Virus record (IMG/VR): IMGVR_UViG_3300033153_003685 | Location: 1 to 35,370 of that record | Length of the DNA stretch: 35,370 nt | From: a virus | Direction: 5' to 3' (one strand) | Shown: positions 24,927 through 31,695 of the stretch, in pieces | Layout of the letters: each line of letters opens with the position of its first letter | Position numbering within the stretch: the first letter of the stretch is position 1 | The notes under the pieces: generated by a model | What the model was told of the DNA's origin: nothing | Seen by the model: the letters and a program-made list of their open reading frames with translations, nothing else | Database searches by the model: none | Made by a program: the position numbers and the translations under genes

Positions 24927-25591
24927 GATGAACCTCCCAGCTCGATGACCTCGGCTTCCAACATCCGGCGCGCGATGCCTTCGCCATAGCGGTTATTAAT
25001 TTGCGGCCAAGTCATCGCCGTGGTGATAACTGTCGGCTGGCTGTCGTTATAGCGGGCCGAGATGATGCGCGATATTTCTGAGATGCCGCGCTCTCCGCGC
25101 TCCGTACCCAGGTCATCTATGCAAAGCCAAGACGCTGAGAGCGCAAGCTCTGCCGAGCGGCACTCCTCCCACGGAGCGCATCTGGCAATCTCGCTGCTGA
25201 GGTCAGACGCCACGAAGAACCACGCCGACTTGCCAACGGACCATGACAGCTCGTCGCCATGCCAGGCCCGCATAAGAATCTCTCGCATCGTCACGGCTGC
25301 CAGCGTCGTCTTGCCGGCGCCGGTCGCTCCACAAGCGATAAAGGAGCCGAGCAGTCTGTAGGCGTCCGGGTCCAGAAAGTCTCGCACCTTCTCGATGGCT
25401 GGCGCTCGCTCGATGGCGCTCGCGATGTCCAGACCCCTATAGCGGCTTGGCACTCTCGCTCCCGTGACCGTTAACTGTTCGCGCCGGTGCTTCATCTTGC
25501 TTTTTTCAAGGTCCGTTTCTTGGCGCACTGCTTCGGCCTTACCGTCAACCACCAAATTCATATGTCGTATTAAACCGTCTGCCTTATTCAT
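24923..25591 (-). CDS. DnaC/IstB-like AAA+ helicase loader
   Basis: 222 residues. Walker A GATGAGKTT (88-96), Walker B LCIDDLG (156-162), sensor-1-like TVITTAM (187-193) and a conserved RYGEGIARRM (201-210) match DnaC-type helicase loaders. The N-terminal 60 residues are charged and probably bind the host helicase. It follows the initiator gene with an 8-base overlap, the lambda O-P / initiator-loader arrangement. No phage helicase is present, so host DnaB is the expected client. Confidence 0.85.
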   Translation of the reverse strand: MNKADGLIRHMNLVVDGKAEAVRQETDLEKSKMKHRREQLTVTGARVPSRYRGLDIASAIERAPAIEKVRDFLDPDAYRLLGSFIACGATGAGKTTLAAVTMREILMRAWHGDELSWSVGKSAWFFVASDLSSEIARCAPWEECRSAELALSASWLCIDDLGTERGERGISEISRIISARYNDSQPTVITTAMTWPQINNRYGEGIARRMLEAEVIELGGSS

Positions 25592-26498
25592 TCGCTGTCC
25601 CCTTCATTCCTAATTGTCTTCTCATAATGTCGGCATCACCAGAACGGGCGCCGCCAATTTGTACCACTCTCGCATTTGGTTTCGCGTCCGTCTTCGCTTC
25701 GGACTTGTTGATCCATTCTTCCGCTGCCGTGTCGCTCTTGACTACGAACTTAAGCTCGAACAAGCCCTTTTCACGATACCAAGGATCGACAAATAGCCGG
25801 TCAATCCCGCTCATCAGCTCCTCGGCAGTGAACTCCTTTAGCCTTGTCTCAATCTTCTTCTTCATACCGCTAGTCAGCCGGCGCTTCTTGTTAACCTCCT
25901 TGTCATACTTGTCCGCGTAGTGGTCCCATACTCGGCCAACGGACTCGGCCGTGAGCTTGGCCCTCTTTAAGTTGGACTCTTTCGTTTCACGTGAAACAGT
26001 TTCGCGATCCTTCTTATGATCATGATCATGGTAATGGTTATGATCATGATCATATTCGGGTAACAACCCGTCCAATGGTTTGGCGAAGTGTTCGCCCAAC
26101 TGTTGACAGAACTGTTTAATGTTGCGTATTGCTTCGCTTTTAAGCTCGCACTCTGGCAACTCGTTGAGCCCAATCACCCAGCTTTTAACGGTGTTTGGGT
26201 TCCTTGGCGGGTCGTGTTTAACGGCTTTGGCCAGGTAAATTAAGCCCCATTCAGCGTCGTATTCGATGCCCATAAGGTCTATTAACTCTCCCCAAGCCTT
26301 GTCGAATTGCTTATCCTGTAGCCCGGTGCTCTTCTTTAGCGCCTCTGGCCAAGCTTGAAACAGGCCGGGTATCCGTCCCCGCTCCAGTGGAGCGAGAAGA
26401 CGGAACCACAAAAGCTTGCCCGCAATCGATAGTCGCCGCACCTTGCTGTCGTTCCAGACTCGGCAATTGACGCGGCTATATCTTGAGCTATTTTTCAT
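25584..26498 (-). CDS. Replication initiator (replisome organiser) with His/Asp-rich linker
   Basis: 304 residues. The N-terminal 110 residues look like a winged-helix initiator domain (NDSKVRRLSIAGKLLWFRLL, AWGELIDLMG, WGLIYLAKAV). A low-complexity linker (residues 149-162, HDHNHYHDHDH) follows. The C-terminal 190-270 region (VWDHYADKYDKEVNKK, WYREKGLFELKFVVKSD) is the domain found in many phage replication proteins. Its linker codons contain the parS-like site and GATC palindromes annotated separately, as lambda O contains its origin. It lies directly before the helicase loader. Confidence 0.8.
   Translation of the reverse strand: MKNSSRYSRVNCRVWNDSKVRRLSIAGKLLWFRLLAPLERGRIPGLFQAWPEALKKSTGLQDKQFDKAWGELIDLMGIEYDAEWGLIYLAKAVKHDPPRNPNTVKSWVIGLNELPECELKSEAIRNIKQFCQQLGEHFAKPLDGLLPEYDHDHNHYHDHDHKKDRETVSRETKESNLKRAKLTAESVGRVWDHYADKYDKEVNKKRRLTSGMKKKIETRLKEFTAEELMSGIDRLFVDPWYREKGLFELKFVVKSDTAAEEWINKSEAKTDAKPNARVVQIGGARSGDADIMRRQLGMKGTANE
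25983..25998. promoter_or_regulatory. parS-like centromere site inside the initiator gene
   Basis: The 16 bases read CGTTTCACGTGAAACA. The inner 14 form a perfect palindrome, and the whole differs from the widely conserved bacterial parS consensus (TGTTTCACGTGAAACA) only at the first base. Host ParB binds this site and spreads from it. It encodes the residues TVSRET just after the His-rich linker. A further GTTTC follows, giving a third half-site-like element. Match to consensus is seen directly; use by host ParB is inference. Confidence 0.75.
26014..26070. repeat. Candidate replication origin: twin GATC palindromes and hairpin
   Basis: Two identical 16-base copies of TTATGATCATGATCAT occur at 26014-26029 and 26038-26053, 24 bases apart. 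In each, ATGATCATGATCAT is a perfect 14-base palindrome with two GATC sites, giving four GATC in 35 bases. A short perfect hairpin CGGGT-AACA-ACCCG lies at 26057-26070. The block sits in the linker part of the initiator gene, the place where lambdoid origins lie. I infer iterons of the initiator. The encoded His/Asp tract may be a by-product of the repeat. Confidence 0.6.
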
Positions 26499-26540
26499 CC
26501 TGTATCGCTCTCCAGCTTTCGCCAGGCGGAGCGCCCGCGG

Positions 26541-26903
26541 CTAGAACATGGGGACATCGTCCATCCCTCCATCGCCTTGCGCCTCGTCAACGTTTCGCTC
26601 CTCAGCGAGCACGGCAAAGGAATTGAAGTCGAGGCATACTGCCCACTCGCCGGTCTTCTTGTCCTTGTTCGACCCTTGCTTGCCGCTAAACAGGACGCGA
26701 TCGCCTTTCTTGATTTGTCTCGACGCTCCGTCAGCCGCTGCGCGGTAGCCGCGGACGAACAGATATTTCGACCGGCCTGCTATATGGCTTTCGATGTTGG
26801 CCCAGAAGTACGAGCCCATCTCCTCCTTTTCTGGGAAGTAGCCGCAGTTCTGCACCTCGCCAGATTGGTTCCAGCTTGAAATGTCATTATTTGAATCGTT
26901 CAT
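26541..26903 (-). CDS. ssb: Single-stranded DNA-binding protein
   Basis: 120 residues. The middle contains an OB-fold pattern (SKYLFVRGYRAAADG, KKGDRVLFSGKQG, EWAVCLDFNSFAVLA), and the C-terminus is acidic and ends DDVPMF, like the DDDIPF-type tip of bacterial SSB that recruits partner proteins. GGAG lies 9 bases before the ATG, within the preceding small gene. It lies between the nuclease/ERF pair and the initiator, where a phage SSB serves both recombination and replication. Confidence 0.75.
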   Translation of the reverse strand: MNDSNNDISSWNQSGEVQNCGYFPEKEEMGSYFWANIESHIAGRSKYLFVRGYRAAADGASRQIKKGDRVLFSGKQGSNKDKKTGEWAVCLDFNSFAVLAEERNVDEAQGDGGMDDVPMF

Positions 26904-27054
26904 GTTTTCTCTCCAGTTTGCTTTTGATGTTTTCTAATTCTTCGGTGCTAAGGAAGGTCAGCCAAAAGATTATCGAATTGATGAGCCGGCTTTTCGATGG
27001 CGCCGAGACTGCGGGAGCCGTCAACGTCTTGGCCCGGTGGACCTCGCCGCTCAC
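26887..27054 (-). CDS. Small protein with hydrophobic and basic helix, 55 residues
   Basis: It starts at GTG 27054, giving a GTGA 4-base overlap with the nuclease stop, and ends at TAA 26889, overlapping the SSB gene by 17 bases. The sequence has SRLINSIIFWLTFLS (residues 22-36) followed by an amphipathic helix (EELENIKSKLERKHERF). The junctions and full filling of the gap support it. Function unknown. Confidence 0.5.
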   Translation of the reverse strand: MSGEVHRAKTLTAPAVSAPSKSRLINSIIFWLTFLSTEELENIKSKLERKHERFK

Positions 27055-28373
27055 TTGCGCCACCCATAACGGGTCGTTGTCGTTTCGACAATGCCTCCAG
27101 CGTCAGCGATGGCTTTCATTATCTCCGCTTCCCTTTCTTTGCCAAGCCCCTTTAGTGCCGACCGGTTTAGTTTTCGCGGAGCCAGCTCATCAAGCTCGCC
27201 GTCGTCCGCCGTCAATTCGGCCAGCATCACCATACCGCTTTCAGTGAGCCCAGAGAAGCGCGGACTTTCTTTCGCTTCCCACTTCTTGTCGTCTTCTTCT
27301 CGTGTGATTTCATTGTCCGCGGAGTAGTCTTTCAAGCTTGACTCCAGCTCCTTGACTAGCTTCTTGACGCTCGGCAGGAAGGCGATCGCCTTGAGCGCTT
27401 GCGAGTTGTTCGTCACCTTGCACAGCTCGGCCCCTGGCTCGATGATGACCGGCTTCTTGCTAATCGTGGCGAGCGCTTGCCCTTGAGCCGGACAGACTCG
27501 GCGGTAGCTACACCAATTTTTCGTGCAATGCTCGCCAACGACGGGCGGCCAGATGCCCGAAGAGATTCGGCTTGCCGTGTCGCAGAGCTTGACCGCTGCC
27601 GCTTCAATCTCTTCGTCGCTGTAGGTCCAGCCGTCGACTTCGATGCTGCCGTCCTCGCCAACAAACCAAAGCTCGAATCGAATCGGGTCTGGAGCTTCTC
27701 CGCGGCGCACTTGGGCCGTTTGGTGCGTCCCGTATCGAATCGCGCAAGCTGCCACCAGACCCTGCATGTTGTATCTTGCCGGCGTGACGTTATCGCGGCG
27801 CCCGGTTTTGTAGTCCACGACAACGATGGGCCCTCCGTCAAACTCTGGCCACGCCTCCAAGTCGGTCGTCATCGCGATGTCGCCGTCCTCGACCTCTTTA
27901 TAGTTGCGGTGTCCGGGGGCGTCCGCTTCGTAGCCAGTGAAGCCAACTGTTGGATTCCCGTATGGGCTGAAGGCCAACTTCTGCTCTAGATGCACACCGT
28001 AGTCGTCATCTGGGAAACGCTCCACGGCATATTGGGCAAGCGCTCGCCCGCGATTCTCGACGCTCTGAAGGTCAAACTCTACGCCGGGTGGGATAGAACC
28101 AGAGCGCTCCAGGTCGCCAATAAGCTCGGCCATGTTAGCCGATTCTGACAAGATGCTGTTGGGGCTTTCTAGTGGCGGGTTTTCGAGTCGGCTATATGCC
28201 AGGATGGTCATATAGTCCTCGGCTACGGCGTGAATCAGCGTCCCTTGATGGGCCGCAAAGCCAACGGTGCGATCGGGCTCTTGCCAAGGCTCGCCCGCTT
28301 CCGCTGCCGCCTCTGGTGCGCCGCAAGTCGTCGTGCGCTGGGTTTCGCTGCCGGTGAATATCGGGCCGCTCAT
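27051..28373 (-). CDS. Cas4/RecB-like PD-(D/E)XK exonuclease, probable Fe-S protein
   Basis: 440 residues. GTLIHAVAEDY (44-54), GDIAMTTDLEA (164-174) and IVVVDYKTG (183-191; Asp187, Lys189) form the nuclease core, with Gln204 in NMQGLVAACAIRY as motif IV. Cys17 near the start and Cys283, Cys288 and Cys294 after the core match the four-cysteine cluster of Cas4/AddB-type nucleases. The C-terminal 140 residues are helical. Coupled to ERF by ATGA overlap, it would chew double-strand ends to load the annealing protein. Confidence 0.85.
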   Translation of the reverse strand: MSGPIFTGSETQRTTTCGAPEAAAEAGEPWQEPDRTVGFAAHQGTLIHAVAEDYMTILAYSRLENPPLESPNSILSESANMAELIGDLERSGSIPPGVEFDLQSVENRGRALAQYAVERFPDDDYGVHLEQKLAFSPYGNPTVGFTGYEADAPGHRNYKEVEDGDIAMTTDLEAWPEFDGGPIVVVDYKTGRRDNVTPARYNMQGLVAACAIRYGTHQTAQVRRGEAPDPIRFELWFVGEDGSIEVDGWTYSDEEIEAAAVKLCDTASRISSGIWPPVVGEHCTKNWCSYRRVCPAQGQALATISKKPVIIEPGAELCKVTNNSQALKAIAFLPSVKKLVKELESSLKDYSADNEITREEDDKKWEAKESPRFSGLTESGMVMLAELTADDGELDELAPRKLNRSALKGLGKEREAEIMKAIADAGGIVETTTTRYGWRK

Positions 28374-29077
28374 GATTTGCTCTCCTTCGCTTTTCGTGCG
28401 CCCTCTTTCGCGCTAGCGATTGCGCTTTCGAGCGGGTCATCGGCCAAGTAGATTCGCTCGTCGGCTCGCTCGTGAGCCGCTTGCAACTTTTGGCGGCTTT
28501 TGATTGTCGTCGTCTTCTTCCAGATTGCCGTGACGCACTCCTTGGCGCCCTTTATGTCATCTTCGGTCTTGGCGTCCTCGTATAGCTTCAGAATTCGGTC
28601 AATCTCTGCGGATAGCTCGTTTGTCATGAGCTGGTGTTTTTTCTTTGTGTTCTTTGGTGCCCGAGCTTGCGACTCGCCGTCGTCGTCTTCTTCTCCAGCG
28701 ATGGCGAGGAGCGAGCAAAGTCCCTGCCGCTTCGCGTAGGTCAACCCGCTGCCAAAGTCCTGCGAGCCTGGCCGAGCAGTTATGATCGGCACGCTAGACT
28801 GGACCCACTGTCCGCTGGTGTGAGTGATTCGCGTCACGACCTCATAAGAGCGGACCGGCTGAGATAGCAATAGCGCGTGAGCATTGAGCGCTGGCTTTGC
28901 TGCTCGATACATCTCACCGAGTGAAGCGTATTTGGTCTTGAAGTGTGGGTTTGTCTTGTCGAACTTAGGGCTTCCCATTACCGATTGCGCCTTGACGAGC
29001 TGCGGCATAATCTTGTCAACCTTGGTCGACGTTAGCGGGAGAAATCCCCCTTCTTCGTTTTCTTCGATGTCGTTCAT
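28370..29077 (-). CDS. erf: ERF-family single-strand annealing protein
   Basis: 235 residues. The N-terminal core has the ERF signature: PQLVKAQSVMG, NPHFKTKYASLGEMYRAAKPALNAH and SQDFGSGLTYAKRQGLCSLLAIAGEEDDDG. The C-terminal 80 residues are helical and charged. ERF proteins form rings that anneal complementary single strands for recombination and genome circularisation. The gene precedes the Cas4-like nuclease and SSB. Confidence 0.92.
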   Translation of the reverse strand: MNDIEENEEGGFLPLTSTKVDKIMPQLVKAQSVMGSPKFDKTNPHFKTKYASLGEMYRAAKPALNAHALLLSQPVRSYEVVTRITHTSGQWVQSSVPIITARPGSQDFGSGLTYAKRQGLCSLLAIAGEEDDDGESQARAPKNTKKKHQLMTNELSAEIDRILKLYEDAKTEDDIKGAKECVTAIWKKTTTIKSRQKLQAAHERADERIYLADDPLESAIASAKEGARKAKESKS

Positions 29078-29096
29078 GTTTTTCTCTTTCTGTTTT

Positions 29097-29288
29097 CTAT
29101 TGGATGAGGTCAGCGGGCGAGCAGTTTAGCGCGACGATGAGCCGCCGGAAAAGTTTTAGGCTAGGCTCGCTCGCTCCAGTCTCCCACTTGCTGACGTGTT
29201 GTCGTGAGATGTCTAGCCGCTCGGCCAACTGCTCTTGCGTCAGCTCGGCCTTGGCTCGCTCGGTTTTTAATTTCTCTTTCAGTCCCAT
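29097..29288 (-). CDS. Cro/CI-type HTH regulator
   Basis: 63 residues, a complete XRE helix-turn-helix: LTQEQLAERLDISRQHVSKWETG (residues 16-38). GAGGA stands 7 bases before the ATG. It is short, like Cro or small antirepressors, without a C-terminal dimerisation domain. Its place as last small gene before ERF suggests it regulates the early promoters. No divergent repressor gene is in the window. Confidence 0.85.
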   Translation of the reverse strand: MGLKEKLKTERAKAELTQEQLAERLDISRQHVSKWETGASEPSLKLFRRLIVALNCSPADLIQ

Positions 29289-29309
29289 TTGTTGTCCTCT
29301 TGTTTTCTG

Positions 29310-29381
29310 TTACAGGCAGACGGCCACCAAAGCCGCTGCTAAAATTGCGCCCGCTAGGGCGTCGAAGAGATAGCGCTTCAT
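29310..29381 (-). CDS. 23-residue membrane peptide
   Basis: ATG 29381 overlaps the preceding TGA by 4 bases (ATGA), and the reading frame (MKRYLFDALAGAILAAALVA, then VCL) ends at TAA 29312. It is a single hydrophobic helix with a basic N-terminus. The overlap is the main evidence for expression. It may only serve translational coupling. Function unknown. Confidence 0.4.
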   Translation of the reverse strand: MKRYLFDALAGAILAAALVAVCL

Positions 29382-29842
29382 GACCACTCCATCCTATCGG
29401 CCATCTCGCGGTCCTCGTGCATCGCCTCGGCTCGCTGTTGCAGAATCTCCGCAGCGTGATGCTCGCGCGTCACTATCGCAAGGTCACCCGCGTGAGTGCC
29501 AACGAGCAGATGAGTCTCGTCCCAGCTCCAGACTCCAGACGTGCAACCTGGCGCTTCGCCGCCAAAGTCGTCCATCTCGTCCGTCAGCTCGACGCGCCCG
29601 TCTACAACGGCGTCCATCAGCTCGGTCAGCGTTGCCGGTGCCTCCTCTTCGCACTTCTCAAGCGCTCGCACGCTGACGCTAAACTCTCGCCCGCTCTCGT
29701 CTTCGATGTAAAACGTGACAAGGTTTTCACACCCGCCGATTATGCGCCCGCCGGTCCCGGTGCAGACCGCGTATACGTCGCTTGTCCACTTCACGCAATC
29801 AGCGACGTGGTGAGTTAGTAATTCCAGTTTCGTCATGCTCAT
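29378..29842 (-). CDS. Hypothetical early protein, 154 residues
   Basis: An acidic protein (TLTELMDAVVDGRVELTDEM) with a cysteine-containing N-terminal half (VADCVKW, DVYAVCTGTGGRIIGGCEN). No motif I can assign. ATGA overlaps couple it to the genes before and after. Acidic small proteins in early phage regions often act on host proteins or mimic DNA, but nothing in the sequence shows that here. Confidence 0.6.
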   Translation of the reverse strand: MSMTKLELLTHHVADCVKWTSDVYAVCTGTGGRIIGGCENLVTFYIEDESGREFSVSVRALEKCEEEAPATLTELMDAVVDGRVELTDEMDDFGGEAPGCTSGVWSWDETHLLVGTHAGDLAIVTREHHAAEILQQRAEAMHEDREMADRMEWS

Positions 29843-30069
29843 GCTGTCCGCCTTGTCTTGCTGTGCTCAAGCGTTGCGACTCGCGCCCTGTAGTAGCTCG
29901 TGGCGAGCGGGTGGCGTTCCCAATCGGGCTCAAAGCCGCCGCCGGCGATCCATTCGCGCAAGTCGTCAACCGTGTCGTCGATTTCTTTGCTCACAAATAC
30001 TCGGCGCCCAGATGGCGAGCTAACCGATAGTTCGTAAGCGATGTTCATTAGTGCTGCATTCGGGTCCAT
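29839..30069 (-). CDS. Hypothetical small early protein, 76 residues
   Basis: The start ATG 30069 has GAGGAG 8 bases upstream in a leader repeated before the 30851-31093 gene. Sequence includes SSPSGRRVFVSKEIDD and LREWIAGGGFEPDWERHPLA. It overlaps the next gene by 4 bases. No known family. Confidence 0.6.
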   Translation of the reverse strand: MDPNAALMNIAYELSVSSPSGRRVFVSKEIDDTVDDLREWIAGGGFEPDWERHPLATSYYRARVATLEHSKTRRTA

Positions 30070-30090
30070 GTTTTTTTCTCCTCGTGAGTG

Positions 30091-30249
30091 TTAGTCGATC
30101 GTCACAATCTGGGCCAAGCTCCGCACCCAATAGCGGGAGCCGTCTGTCATCGGGATATAAAATCCACCGAAGGTGCGGCGCACTATGTCAAAAACTTCGA
30201 CCGTTCCGATCTTGTCTCCGGGCTTTATTGCGTGGGCTGGGATTTTCAT
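30091..30249 (-). CDS. 52-residue small protein behind promoter-like element A
   Basis: ATG 30249, stop TAA 30093. The translation starts MKIPAHAIKPGDKIGTVEVF and ends RYWVRSLAQIVTID; the pattern HAIKPGDKIGTVEV looks like a small beta-barrel. It is placed 17 bases after the 38-bp element A. Its stop codon lies in the 19-base leader of the next gene. Too short for ordinary calls but clearly coding-like. Function unknown. Confidence 0.6.
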   Translation of the reverse strand: MKIPAHAIKPGDKIGTVEVFDIVRRTFGGFYIPMTDGSRYWVRSLAQIVTID

Positions 30250-30266
30250 TCTCTTCTTCTCTCTTT

Positions 30267-30304
30267 CTACTTATTAGACGTTGCCGCGTATAGTTTTATT
30301 CTAT
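30267..30304 (-). promoter_or_regulatory. 38-bp repeated element, copy A
   Basis: Most divergent copy (begins ATAGAATAAAAC, central part changed) of an element with two conserved blocks, TTAGAATAAAA and ACGTCTAATAAGTAG, on the minus strand. It stands between ArdA and a 52-residue gene, 17 bases before the start. It probably drives the early genes down to ERF and replication. Described fully under copy E. Confidence 0.6.
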
Positions 30305-30309
30305 GAATC

Positions 30310-30834
30310 TCAGCTGCCGGCGAATACGTGAAACTCTCCAGATGCGCCGCGGCATCCCCAGAATCCGTCACTGAGCAATTCGCGAGCGTAGGATTTCCAG
30401 TCGATGTGACGCTCCAGCTCGTTGGCTTTTTCGCGAATCAGGCCGAGTTGTTCGGCGTGGTCTTCTGCGAAGCTTACGCCATCTTCCCAGCTCCCTTTGT
30501 AGCGGTCTGAAAATTCGGTTGAAAGGTCCTCGGCGGTGGTGCCGCAGTCGAGTAGCATCTCAAGCGCTTCCCTGTTCTGCTGGCCGTGCTCGGCTACTGC
30601 GAGCGCAAAGCTGACCATCCCCTCGAGTCCAAGTCCGCTCGGCAAATATTCGGTGTCGTCAATGCGCCACTCTTCCGCGCCGGGCTGCGGGCTCTGGCTC
30701 AGCATCTCGCTGATTTCCTCGTGCACCTCGTCAACGCTTTCCGCGTCCGTGATGTCGATCCATTTTCCGAAAAGTTTGCCGGCGTTGTAGCTCGCTAGGC
30801 AAGCGACGTAGATTTGTAGGCTCTTGTCTTTCAT
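30310..30834 (-). CDS. ardA: ArdA-like antirestriction protein
   Basis: 174 residues from ATG 30834; an in-frame upstream ATG lies within the promoter element and is not used (see rejected items). The N-terminus QIYVACLASYNAGKLFGKWIDI is the ArdA hallmark, followed by a very acidic body (DAESVDEVHEEISEML, GAEEWRIDDTEYLP) as expected for a DNA mimic that occupies type I restriction enzymes. Copy B of the repeated element stands directly upstream, which fits early expression. The C-terminal half (DGVSFAEDHAEQLG, HIDWKSYARELLSDGFW) also matches the family. Confidence 0.92.
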   Translation of the reverse strand: MKDKSLQIYVACLASYNAGKLFGKWIDITDAESVDEVHEEISEMLSQSPQPGAEEWRIDDTEYLPSGLGLEGMVSFALAVAEHGQQNREALEMLLDCGTTAEDLSTEFSDRYKGSWEDGVSFAEDHAEQLGLIREKANELERHIDWKSYARELLSDGFWGCRGASGEFHVFAGS

Positions 30835-30850
30835 GTTGTTCTTTTTCCTT

Positions 30851-30888
30851 CTACTTATTAGACGTAATAGCATACTGTTTTATTCTAA
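30851..30888 (-). promoter_or_regulatory. 38-bp repeated element, copy B
   Basis: It reads TTAGAATAAAACAG, then TATGCTATT, then ACGTCTAATAAGTAG on the minus strand and lies 17 bases before the ardA start, followed by an AAGGA ribosome site. The element also forms the last codons of the Cys-rich gene (its stop TAG is the final TAG of the element). Presumed to express ardA. Confidence 0.65.
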
Positions 30889-31093
30889 ATGTTTTCTCTT
30901 CTCTCTCGCGCCAGCAATCTTCTTCGTGGCTTTCCTGGCCTCGTGCCCCGCAATTGGGGCAACAATCGCAATATCGCGTCCCGTGTTGGTGGCACATGCG
31001 GTCCGTCAGCCGGCGCCCAGTCTCCGCATAGCGCTCAACTTGACCGTGTGCCCGAATCGCAATGACCCTCAGCTCCTCTTTCGTTTTGCTCAT
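30851..31093 (-). CDS. Small Cys/His-rich protein, probable zinc binder
   Basis: 80 residues. The central CHQHGTRYCDCCPNCGARG and the following ESHEEDC form a CxHx5CxCCxxC cluster likely to hold zinc. Its last 13 codons and stop TAG are the bases of element B, so the C-terminus (FRIKQYAITSNK) is constrained by the element and the gene may have been extended into it. The start has GAGGAG in a 19-base leader also found before the 29839-30069 gene. Confidence 0.6.
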   Translation of the reverse strand: MSKTKEELRVIAIRAHGQVERYAETGRRLTDRMCHQHGTRYCDCCPNCGARGQESHEEDCWREREEKTFRIKQYAITSNK

Positions 31094-31117
31094 ATTGTTC
31101 CTTTCTCCTCGTAAGTG

Positions 31118-31204
31118 TTAGCGATTGAGCCACGTATCGAAATCGACATAAGGCAAGTCCAGCTCCGTCATTGACTTCACGTAAATGTTGTATCGTTCTT
31201 CCAT
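31118..31204 (-). CDS. 28-residue peptide behind element C
   Basis: ATG 31204 to TAA 31120; the translation runs MEERYNIYVKSMTELDLPYV and ends DFDTWLNR. AAGGA lies 14 bases upstream, with element C before it. The same spacing from element to ATG as for the other copies and the shared downstream leader support translation. It may be a leader for the Cys-rich gene or a tiny effector. Function unknown. Confidence 0.5.
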   Translation of the reverse strand: MEERYNIYVKSMTELDLPYVDFDTWLNR

Positions 31205-31221
31205 GTTGTTCTTTTTTCCTT

Positions 31222-31259
31222 CTACTTATTAGACGTAATAGCATACAACTTTATTCTAA
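31222..31259 (-). promoter_or_regulatory. 38-bp repeated element, copy C
   Basis: Begins TTAGAATAAAGTTG and shares TATGCTATT and ACGTCTAATAAGTAG with copy B. It follows the terminator at 31266-31292 by six bases, the best evidence that the element restarts transcription. It stands 17 bases before the 28-residue gene. One extra A in its leader removes the frame seen in copies B and E. Confidence 0.7.
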
Positions 31260-31265
31260 GAATCA

Positions 31266-31292
31266 CAAAGAAAAGCCCGACTTTCGCCGGGC
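31266..31292 (-). terminator. Rho-independent terminator
   Basis: On the minus strand GCCCGGC-GAAA-GTCGGGC forms a seven-pair stem (one G-U) with a GAAA tetraloop (31292-31275), followed by TTTTCTTT. It lies 10 bases after the stop of the 112-residue gene and directly before element C, so it separates two transcription units. Confidence 0.88.
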
Positions 31293-31301
31293 GGGTTTGG
31301 G

Positions 31302-31640
31302 TTAGGCTACCAAGCTCCAGGCCGTCCATGATTTCTCGTCAATCGTTCCTTTGTTGGTGGTGACCTTAACTCGGATTCCGTAGACGCTCGATCCAGGCAC
31401 CCGCGTCAGCTTGCGGCCCGTGACTTTGACCTCCGCGTAGCTGTATCCACCGTGGCGAGATCCTAGCGAGTCGGTTGCCCATTCGGCGCCGTCCCATTTC
31501 TTCGCATTTTCGCTTGGCGTGTAAACCTTCGTCCAGTGAGTGCAGCTTTCGCCGGCAATTTTCCAGGCCAGGCGCCCTCCCGTGGCAACAAATTCCGGGT
31601 TTTTGGGGTCATCGATTCTTGTGTCTAGTGTTCTGTTCAT
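31302..31640 (-). CDS. Hypothetical accessory protein, 112 residues
   Basis: Beta-rich and basic-to-neutral: PEFVATGGRLAWKIAGESC, HGGYSYAEVKVTGRKL, VYGIRVKVTTNKG. It stands alone between element D (17 bases upstream) and a strong terminator, a single-gene unit typical of phage accessory or host-takeover genes. No family recognised. Confidence 0.6.
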   Translation of the reverse strand: MNRTLDTRIDDPKNPEFVATGGRLAWKIAGESCTHWTKVYTPSENAKKWDGAEWATDSLGSRHGGYSYAEVKVTGRKLTRVPGSSVYGIRVKVTTNKGTIDEKSWTAWSLVA

Positions 31641-31657
31641 GTTCTTCTTTTCTCCTT

Positions 31658-31695
31658 CTACTTATTAGACGTAGTGGCATACTGTTTTATTCTAA
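31658..31695 (-). promoter_or_regulatory. 38-bp repeated element, copy D
   Basis: TTAGAATAAAACAG, TATGCCACT and ACGTCTAATAAGTAG, followed by AAGGAG. The stop codon TAG of the upstream 98-residue gene is the TAG of its first block, so element and gene end overlap by four bases. It lies 17 bases before the 112-residue gene. Confidence 0.65.
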
